Assembly: GCA_015227615.1 (NCBI GenBank)
Contig: JAALGZ010000032.1
Coordinates: 1-64,000, forward strand
Direction: 5' to 3'
Source of the DNA: Labyrinthula sp. Ha
Taxonomy: Eukaryota > Sar > Bigyra > Labyrinthulida > Labyrinthulaceae
DNA length: 64,000 nucleotides
The notes under the pieces are model-generated. The model saw only the letters and a program-made list of their open reading frames with translations. It ran no database searches and was not told the origin of the DNA. This document shows, piece after piece, positions 13,577 through 22,800 of the stretch (position 1 is its first letter; every line of letters begins with the position of its first letter). The translations under genes were made by a program, and so were the position numbers.

Positions 13577-14860
13577 TTAGAATAAATCAGTCAAAGACAT
13601 AGGAAGCTCCTCTATTCGAGTAGAATAAAATCTCTCAATCTCCCGCATCTCTTTTTCATCCTGATTTGTAACAAAATTAATAGCCACACCTTTTCTGCCA
13701 AATCTCCCACTTCTTCCAATTCGATGAATATACTGCTCTCTGCTCTGTGGAAGATCATAACAGATAACTAGACTAACCTGCTGCACATCTAATCCTCTTC
13801 CCCACACATCTGTAGCTATGAGAACTCGCGTTTCTCCACTTCGAAATTCTTTCATTACGGCATTTCGATCAGTCTGAGCCATTCCGGCGTGCATTGAGCT
13901 TACTGTGAAATTATTTTCTTTCATTTTTTGTGTTAAGAAATTTACTTTCGCACGAGTATTACAAAAAATTACCGCTTGGGCAATAGTCAGGCTATCATAA
14001 AGATCACAAAGAGTATCAAACTTGTATTTTTCTTCTTCAACTTGTACGTAAAATTGTTTCACCCCTTCTAGAGTAAGCTCATCTCTCTTAACAAGAACCT
14101 TAATTGGCTCGTTCATAAACTGATCTAAGATAATAATTTTAAAATAGAAAAATGTACTTGTTATGGAAAGAATCTCTGGAGATATTGTTGCTGACATTAA
14201 TACAACTTGTATAGTTTCAGGCAGAAATCTATAGATATCGTAAATTTGGGGTTTAAATCCTTGGCTCAACATTTCATCACACTCGTCCAGCACTAATATT
14301 TTTATATCATTAGTTAATAAAACTCGGCGAGTAATCAAATCATGTACTCTTCCTGGAGTTCCAGAAACAATTTGAACCCCTCCATCTTGTTCAAACCTGT
14401 TAATATCTTTTGATAACATTGTTCCTCCAATAATTGAGGATACAGATACATTTAAATGATCTCCAAGTGCCTGACAAACCTTGGCATGTTGCTCTGCAAG
14501 CTCTCTTGTAGGAGATAGAACTAAAGCCTGTGTTCTTGGATTTGTAGTATCAATAATTTGAAGCATTCCAATACAAAAAACAGCTGTTTTCCCTATATTT
14601 TATGCGAAAAATTTTAATGTACCTGTTCCAGATTGACTTTGAGCAACAAGATCTCTTCCTCGGATAATAGGTGCGATTGCCCTTTGTTGAATTGCGGAAG
14701 GTTTTTCAAAGCCGTAGCCATATATTCCTTTCAACAGCTCTGGTGACAGCTGCATATCAGAGAAAGATGTTATCGGAGCAGTTTCTGATGTATACGTTAC
14801 TTCTTCGGTACCTGAGTCGGACATTCTCGAGTCGTGGGATGCCACAGAATCAACATCCAT
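13577..14860 (-). CDS. EIF4A3: DEAD-box RNA helicase, eIF4A3 (FAL1/DDX48)-like, three exons
   Basis: ATP-dependent RNA helicase of the eIF4A family; eIF4A3 is the RNA-clamping core of the exon junction complex. Exons on the minus strand are 14860-14623, 14592-14158 and 14124-13577, giving 406 residues, the exact length of human eIF4A1 and close to eIF4A3. Visible motifs are GFEKPSAIQ (50-58), [10 protein letters not shown] (73-82, completed only by removing intron 1), PTREL (107-111), TPGR (158-161), DECD (182-185), SAT (213-215) and [12 protein letters not shown] (358-369). AQSQ in motif [16 protein letters not shown] and DVWGRGLDV resemble eIF4A3 more than eIF4A1. Motif II reads DECD rather than DEAD, as in UAP56-type helicases. 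Intron 2 is 33 bases, in frame and free of stops; removing it restores the family spacing ITNQFMNEP. The ATG start is followed by an acidic Ser-rich leader typical of the family. Confidence 0.9.
14125..14157 (-). other. Intron 2 of the eIF4A3-like gene (33 bases, in frame)
   Basis: Minus-strand GTACAT...TCTTAG. It is a multiple of three with no stop, so a plain translation shows eleven extra hydrophobic residues rich in F and I. The family has no insertion at this point, and splicing gives the expected sequence. Confidence 0.85.
14593..14622 (-). other. Intron 1 of the eIF4A3-like gene (30 bases)
   Basis: Minus-strand GTACAT...ATATAG. Splicing joins ACA G to GG AAA ACA and rebuilds the Walker A sequence T-G-K-T. 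Without splicing the frame ends a few codons later. Confidence 0.92.
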
Positions 14861-16636
14861 TCTTGTCGTTTGTGCTTTATTAAACTGCTGGATGTTAGGG
14901 TAATGCCATATCGTGTTCTAAAGCATTGCTTTGGAACTCGTATACAAGGGATTCTTAAGTTTTCATTGGACAATTACAACCAAATTATCTTATTTTCCAC
15001 GAACTTGTAAGAAATATAATTGATTTAGAAAAAGATAAAAGTGTGGATTACGATTTTATACATTTCAAACACTTGGCTGTTATTTTTCTATGATGACAGA
15101 TTAAGGTTAATTATACTTTTCAAACCTTACTTTTTTCAGTCAACTAAGTTTAATTCCAAAACTATTGAGTTAAATTTAATTTTTAAGTTTGTATAATGAA
15201 TAATTAGGATTAGAATCGTTATTTTAGTTGCTTGCTGCAGTAACAATGTGTTCATATCCTTGAAATCTCTGTTTTCTCAGGCACAACACAGAGAATACCA
15301 AAAACTTCTTCAAATACCGCTCAACCAAGACATAAAATTTTGACATCGCCCAGTTACACCAATATAAGATAAAATTAACTGGTAAATAAGAAACTTGGGA
15401 AAGTAATTTTAACTTAGCATAATAATCATCCTGAAAAGACCGACACCTTAAACTCATAAAGAATTTAGGTGCCCAACATTCAATTTACCTCTATTGACAG
15501 ATCAAACTCTAAACATCCACTAAAAGTTTCAAACTTTATTTAAATAGATTCTTAGAATACGAATTTATTAATTAAGATTGATATGTTCAGGATTTACCGT
15601 AGTTAAGCACCTTATACGAATTAGAGTAGACGAGGCGACAAATTTCCTTAGTTTAACATTAAACAGCAACAACAATAAATAGAAATTAATGGTAATATGG
15701 CCTATAAGAGGGGATCTAATGAAACAAAGAATCATATAAACTCGGCATGTGTAATTATTTAGTTTATACTGTCATAAAATTCAAGCTTAGTACTTGTTAT
15801 TAATGAAGACATATATTCTTCTCTTAAGAATGTTAGCAGTTTAGAGAAAGGATCTCATCTGAAGTTCTATACTTTCTGAATGCTATTATGAAAAAGGATG
15901 TCATCTAATAGATAATAATCAGGAGTAAGTTTTAATTCAGTTAACTAAATAGCTATATTTAATGTAGAAAACCTTCTGATCTAACTAAGTTACTACTTTA
16001 AAGGGGGAGGTTGCTATTAATGACAATCCTAAATGGAAATATATGTTCTTTTGAGCTGTTTACTTTGCTTTAAAGTTGATTATAATATCAACGTTGTAAC
16101 AACAATAGCTTAACTTATAAAAAGATTAATTTATGATTATATTGCATCCTCAAATCTATCTATCTGACAGTAGTTCGGGAAGATATTGATATTTACTTCA
16201 TGACTTTGGTTTATAATTTATCACTACCAAATGGTACACCTCTAACGTTGAAGGACACATTAAATGTGAAAATTCTATAATATAAAGCTTCTAATAATTT
16301 ATATTGTTAATTATACAAAATATTACATTAGCTAACACTATTAATTTCTCCAGCTATGAAACTCATTATAAATGTCGAGAGGGGAAGAACGGTGTGTAGC
16401 TCATGAGTTCGCTGTAGAAACTTAAGGTTCATCCCATTAAAAAACAAAAAAATGTATTAAATTAATACATGGAAAACTATAAAAAAGTGAAAAGAGGTTC
16501 ACTATTCTAAATACATATATATGTTTGTCTCAACCTTAACCCATAACCGTAAACTAAATTATAATACCGTAAACTGAAGCTAATACAATATGGCATTACC
16601 GTTGTTGTGATATTTTCAAGACTAACTGTCAAAATA
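14861..16636. other. Spacer between divergent eIF4A3-like and Ulp1-like genes
   Basis: About 1.8 kb separating the 5' ends of two divergently transcribed genes, so it must hold both promoters. I see no clear TATA box or shared motif that stands out from the AT-rich background and no convincing coding frame. Confidence 0.5.
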
Positions 16637-18904
16637 ATGCATTCACCGGCATTTCATCGGCGAGATGAGCCTCTCAGCGCCCGGATGTATTCAGATTCTT
16701 TAACTTTAATTTTTAGGAAAAATAAAACTGAAAAAAGAGTTTATACATCTCCAATATTTGACAGGGTACAAAGCAAACTCACATCAGAACAGGCCCCAAC
16801 AAGAAGAAGCAGCAACGAGAAGAAACCTAGAAATATCAAACCAAGGTTGTTCAGACCTGAAATGACATTAAAAAAATTTCCCGAGATGAATAACATTAAA
16901 GTTAGGTCTTGTCTTTCAAGTGGTGCAGAAAAACGCGCAAGAGCAAGCAAAAACCTTGCCTTGGATTTTTCAGGGGTAAAAAAACAAGAAATAACTTTTG
17001 AAAATGCTATTATAAGACAAAAAAGAAAAGAGAAAAATATTATTTTGAATTTAAGCAACATAACTTACTTCTATGCGAGGAGAAAGGCCTCTGACTCCAG
17101 CTTTGGAGGTGATGAAAAAGTAATTTTAAAATATTCGAAAAAGGAAATTGAGTTTCCAATGAATGAGGGGCAAAATTTTGTTTTGAAACTATCTAAACTC
17201 AACTTTCTCGAAATTATAGAGAACAAAAGTATGAGAAATTTGAAGTTTAGTTTCAAAGATAAGAAGTTTAAGAACATTGAAGCAGAAATTAGCATCTGTT
17301 CAGTTGATGACCGCCAATTCATTGAGTTTATAAAAGAACTGAAATCATGTAATGTTCAAATTATACTGACCAAAAAAGTTTCCCAACCCAAACCTTCAAA
17401 GTATTCCTTTATATTTGCTTAATTTTTAGAATTAAAATCTCATCGCTCTCTAAACCAAAGGAGTGCCTTAATAGTGATATTGGAAAAACAAGAGCAGTTA
17501 AACACAAACAAATAGAATTAGCACCTAATTCTCGAAAACGAAAACAGGGTCAAAGAGTAATATCTGTTGCACCTTCTGATGAATTTCAACCAGTATGATT
17601 TTACTTTAGTGTTATTTTAGGCAAGGAGAAGTCAAAGAATAGTTGAAAAAGATAGTAAGAAAAACGAAAATGGAGTATCAAAATTTGTTGAGGGTAAAAT
17701 TAATCCAGAACTGGATGAAAAGGAAGTTAATGAACACTGGTTTACATATAAGCGGATAAGAATCACATACAGGGATTTTCGTCGAACTGACGATGGAGTT
17801 TATTTCAATGACAATTTGATTTTGTTTTCCCTGCGTTGGGGTTTGGAGAAGAGACTTAAGCGACTATGGTTTTCTGAAGATGAAGTTCATCTTTTTACAA
17901 CTTTCTTCTTTCAAAAATTACGAGAGGGAGGTCATGAAAAAGTAAAGCGCTGGACTCGAAAAGTAAACATATTTAAAAAAAAATTGCTCATCATCCCTTT
18001 GAATCAGCACCAACATTGGTCAGTGGCTATAGTAACAAATTTACATTTAATTGGAAAAAAAGTGGACTACAAAGAACTTGATTTACTTCCGGTGTCAAAC
18101 GCTGATAGTGAAGCTGTATTAAGAAAGGGTGAGCTTCAAGCTGAAGATATGCTTGATAGTAAAGAAGAGGTGGATTCAGATGATAACGAGACAGTACATA
18201 ATAGTGAAACTGTAAAATCACCTAACAAAAAAAAGTTTGATCCCTTGTTGCCAAGAATTTGGGTTTTTGATTCCATGTACGGAAGTCAATCTCGAGTTGT
18301 TCGCCAGATTAAAGATTATCTGAGAGAGGAATATTTTGTGCAGAATGAAGTTCAAGAAGATGAGAGGGAAGAGTATTGTAAATACTTCGAGAAACCCTTA
18401 TTGATGGGCAAAACTCCTACTGTTCCTACTCAAACAAACTCTTATGATTGTGGGTTATTTGTTGTTTTCTATGTTGAGAAATTCTTGAAAGTGTTTTTCA
18501 AAACAAATAACTATGAAGCAATTACGAAGAGTTGGTTTAAACGCGATAAAGTGGAAAAATATAGAGGTTCGATGAGGGAAAAGTTAATGGAGTTGAAGAA
18601 GGAGCTAGGTCAGGAAAAAATAGAAGCTTCTCAGAACAGTGAAGAGGATGATCAGATAGTTGAAATAATTCCTGAGGAAAATAAAGTAGAATCTTTTCTA
18701 AAAAGTACTCAACCAGAAAGTATTTCTCAAGATGAGCTTTCGGATCCTGATGTTGAGGAAAACAAGATTTCTCAAGATGATATTGAGGCAAATGATAAGC
18801 AGCTCTGTACTGAAGAAACTTCCGAGTGTCCGATTAACTTTACACAGTGCATGAGTGAAGAATCCAGTAAAGTTGATTCAGATAGTCTTGAGGAGCATAA
18901 ATGA
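16637..18904 (+). CDS. Ulp1/SENP-family SUMO protease (C48), three exons
   Basis: Cysteine protease that removes or matures SUMO. Exons 16637-17400, 17430-17592 and 17621-18904 give 736 residues. The N-terminal half is basic and unstructured-looking. The catalytic domain starts near residue 360 (DGVYFNDNLI) and shows H441-W442, D526 in WVFDSMYG, Q580 in PTQTNSYDCG and the nucleophile C586. An acidic insert of about 65 residues separates His from Asp, as in the SENP6/7 branch, but assignment to that branch is tentative. The tail after about residue 640 is acidic and contains IVEII (655-659) flanked by Glu and Asp, a good SUMO-interacting motif, followed by SQD-containing near-repeats. The first in-frame ATG is at 16637. 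The reading frame is open across both tiny introns only when they are removed. All four catalytic residues are present, so it is probably active. Confidence 0.9.
17401..17429 (+). other. Intron 1 of the Ulp1-like gene (29 bases)
   Basis: GTATTC...TTTTAG. Joining the exons keeps one long frame (P-S-K-I-K-I across the junction). Read without splicing, the first exon runs to a stop at 17420-17422, inside the intron. Confidence 0.85.
17593..17620 (+). other. Intron 2 of the Ulp1-like gene (28 bases)
   Basis: GTATGA...TTTTAG, splicing between codons (Q-P then A-R-R). It links the basic N-terminal region to the exon carrying the protease domain. Confidence 0.85.
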
Positions 18905-19816
18905 GAGTTTTTCTAGAGTAAGGATCGTTGTGAATTAAACCCTGTACGCGCTTTTGCCATAGTAATCCCTGCCTAGTTTTTCAAGCATTACAAGTGGGAT
19001 GCCAAAAGCAACATCAGAACTATTGAGAGAATGAGGTCTTTTCATTAAGCTTAACAGGAAGAGTTATGAGTTGCCTTTATCAAAAATAATTGAAAAAATT
19101 AGATCATTGTTGTTTGTTATGCTTAAAATTGGTAGAATATGTCTATTGTGATCGCTAAAACCGAATAAACTTGCTTCATATCATTCTTCAAAGTATATTT
19201 TTTTTTTCTTGAACACGGGGAAACAACTAGATTGCTACACTAACATAGGGGCAACAACAATATCCATCATTCACGTCGTCATTAAGACCATAGAAAAATA
19301 ACATAAACTGGGCTTGAGATGTTTCTTTGGTTTTGTTCCGCCTTATTCGCCAACATTAAGAAAAGCTGTAATAATCGAAGCAATTTAGTCCAAGATATCT
19401 TCTACGACTATTCTATTTGGAATGCACATTGTCGGGACATGCTTTAACAGTTTTCAATGCTCGTTAGGACCAGTGCAACCACAACGTTGCCAAAAAGCCC
19501 TTATAGCATTTAACAAAGTTATGTGCATATAATTTATAGAACCTTCAGGCCTTGTGTAAAATTAAGGAATAATGAATTTTTCAGTTGCAGTCTTCTTGAG
19601 ATGAGAGTTTCTTCAGGGGATCTTATACTTACTTTTCAAAAGTGGTTGAATGCAATGTAACAAGCTGTTGTCTTGAACAATAAGTTGAATCATTTACTTT
19701 TCTAGAGATGGGTTCGTTATAGTTCCGAATTTATCGTCACTTTGCGAATTTCTTTCATGATGAATAAAATGCAACAAAATGAAAGCTAACTTATTTTAGA
19801 GTTCAGTAACCTGCGG
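18905..19816. other. Spacer between convergent gene ends
   Basis: About 0.9 kb between the 3' ends of the Ulp1-like gene and the large pseudokinase gene. No coding frame, repeat or RNA gene recognised. A short T run at 19199-19208 is the only visible simple sequence. Confidence 0.55.
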
Positions 19817-22800
19817 CTACACATCTGCATCTCGTTTCAGAACGTTAATCTCTTTGGCTTTTTCCCTTGCAGCCTCTAAACCATATCTATCAAGCTGTTC
19901 TGGCATATAGTCACCTCTGCTTTTCGCGGCATTCCTTTCCATTATTTCGAGGTCTTCCGCAAAATAGTTCGCGAAATGCATATTCTTATCTACGTCTACA
20001 TCAGCGTATCCAAACTGATTGAAATTAAATCCGCCGAATACTGGTACAAAGGAAACCAATGTGTTCCCTTTATCATCTGAATGGTATAGGTTGGCTGGCC
20101 TAGGACCATTTTCCTTAACCGTTTCATATTTGTGTCGACCACTGCCTCCTTCTGGAACCATACTACGTTTAACCCATGGCACAAGATGGTAAATGTCGAC
20201 CTCTTTCCTCACCTCGTTATCCTCGTCCTGAACAGATACCTCGAAACTCAAAGCCTTGAATCCGTTCATCGCATCCTCAACATGGAACAAAGCTTCTTCA
20301 GAGAGTGATGCTATTGACCGCAAGCAACTACTCGCAGCCTCCACCATTGGTGTGACATCTTGATGCGAAATAATTGCACCGAAAATTAGTTGCACAATTT
20401 TAGGGCTAAAGTTTTCATAGCATCTCTTTCTATTCAAGTTCTGGCAATCAAACTTTAAATTACAGAAAGCCTTGCTTTCCCATACAAAACGCTCCTGAGC
20501 CCTAATTTCACCGTTTTTTATTTTTCTGCTGTTTTCGATATTTAAATCTTCCTCGGTTCTTCTACAGTTCCCGCACAGAATATTTCTTTCATATAACAGA
20601 CAGCAAATTCTTATAATATCTGGATAGTGTTCTACATAGGATTCAAAAACTGCTTCAACCATATCAAATATCATTCTTTCTGACATTTGAGCTCTTCCCC
20701 AATCATCCTTTGAGAGATGAAACAAAATTTGCAAGGCCAACAACATTATTGCTGGGTCGCTTCCTTGCTGTCTCATAGTAGCTTCAACTAAAGTAGGAAT
20801 ACCCCTGGACAACAGTTGAGAAGCATAGTTTTTTTGCTCATTTTTCAAATCTCTATAATCATCTTTAACTTTGAGAGACTCTAATTGAATGCTATTATAC
20901 TTATTGAATACCATTGTCCTCTCATCTTCAGTAACTCGTTCTGAAAACAGAATGGCAGAAATTAGGTCTTTTCTTTCTCTCATTTCATCCCATTTACAAA
21001 GATCACGTGCTATAATTAAAGCCTTTGTTAATATTCCTGAAGAATCGGAAAACTTTGTTCCGGAGATTACAACTTCTGTCAATAGGTGTGGGTGATCATC
21101 CAACGCATTCCTGTGATATAACTTCTTATCTAAAAACAAGTCAAACTTTTCTTTTCGTCCAACATTAGTAATGCACTCCAACACATCCAAGCACGCGCTT
21201 ATCATCACATCTGAATTTCGATTTCTTTGGAATGTATCGTACACGATTTCGGTGCCATTTAGGTCTAGAAATTGTCTGTGAAGCAGACTTTCTTCTATCA
21301 AACACATTTCGCTTAGTGGTAGAGTTCTTGATGGATTGTTTATATCATAGAGAAACAAGTCTGAGTCCAAATAGATGATTGGCTGAGTCTTAAGAATTGC
21401 CGCAATGGTTTTCAACACTTCTAGCAACACTTGTTTAGTACTTTCTTCCGCGTCATGCTTCTTTAGCACTTTTGTTATTAAGAAATCAATAACGTTATAC
21501 TTGACGAAGGGATTACTTGACTCTTCCTCATCCGATTCAGAATATGAGTAAACAGTATTAACTCGTTCAGCAATACTTTTTATTATCGTACAACCATGAA
21601 TCTGTTTAGGTGCTCTTCGGATGTCCTTCTCCATCGAATTCAAAACTTGTGGCAATGCTCTTCCATCTTTTACTAAAACATATATACACTTCCAAGCAGT
21701 GTTCAGTATTTTAGAACTTTGTGGATGTGCAGTGAGAGTTTCTAATATATTTTCAATTGCGTTGTTTTTTATTAATTGCTTTTCAATTATTGGGGTCTGT
21801 GAAACAATTGAAATAATCGAACACCCATATTCCTGAATTCGCCCGTGAGTTCTAAAATTGTACATTGTATCCAAAACAGTTTTAACCAGACCTGAATCCT
21901 CTATGTCCTGGAAGATCTTTCCTTCGATAATGCCACTAGTTGTAGCCGTAAGAATATTGTACAGGAGCATTAAGACTTTTAACGCCGCATCACTTTCTTC
22001 ATCCGATGAAAGCCAACCACCCAGCCTCTTGACAATAACTGTGATAATATCTAGTTCATCCATTTTCATCACCAAAAATCCAGTTTCATCAGACATAATA
22101 TCTTTCGATTCAGGAGTTTTCTCTTCTCCAAAACTATCAGACTCTACCGCCAGCTTGGCACTACGAAAAAAATTAGCCAAACCCCATATTCCGTATCTCT
22201 GGAGGGCGGCTTCATCTTGGTGTTGGTTTAGTGCATCAAATATTGTTTCCACTGCACCTGCCTGGTACAATGTCCTCCGTGTTGCCTTGTTGCCCATCGC
22301 AAGATTTCCAAGGATTAGAGACCCAAACAGCACAACAAGAATCTCATCTGGATGCTTTTCCATTGCCTCGCAAATTAATTTGGGGAAACCAATAACAGCA
22401 GCTCGTTTCTTCATACCTGGTTGTCGAATCATAAAGCGAAGCGACATAATTCCATTTGCTTGGATATATGGGTTCTCGCTAAACCGCTCCATAACATCTT
22501 TCAAAATCTTTAGAGCCTCCCCCTTCACACCACTTTTTGCCTTTCTACTAGCTTTAACTAAGTCTTCCAACAGAAAAGAAACTTGAGACTCTTCCTGCCG
22601 TTTCTCTTCTAAATCTGAAATTACCTCCTCCAACGATTTATTCTCATCTTCGAACAGTTTATCCATGTTCATGATCCCGCCCGCTTCATCCTTAGGCGCC
22701 TCACTCATTGCCTCGAAATCTTCTTGAAGCCTGTTTTCAAAGTCTTTCTGCAAAGTTTCGCGCTTCTTACTTTTTCTAGATCTACCTAGTGTCGTTCCTC

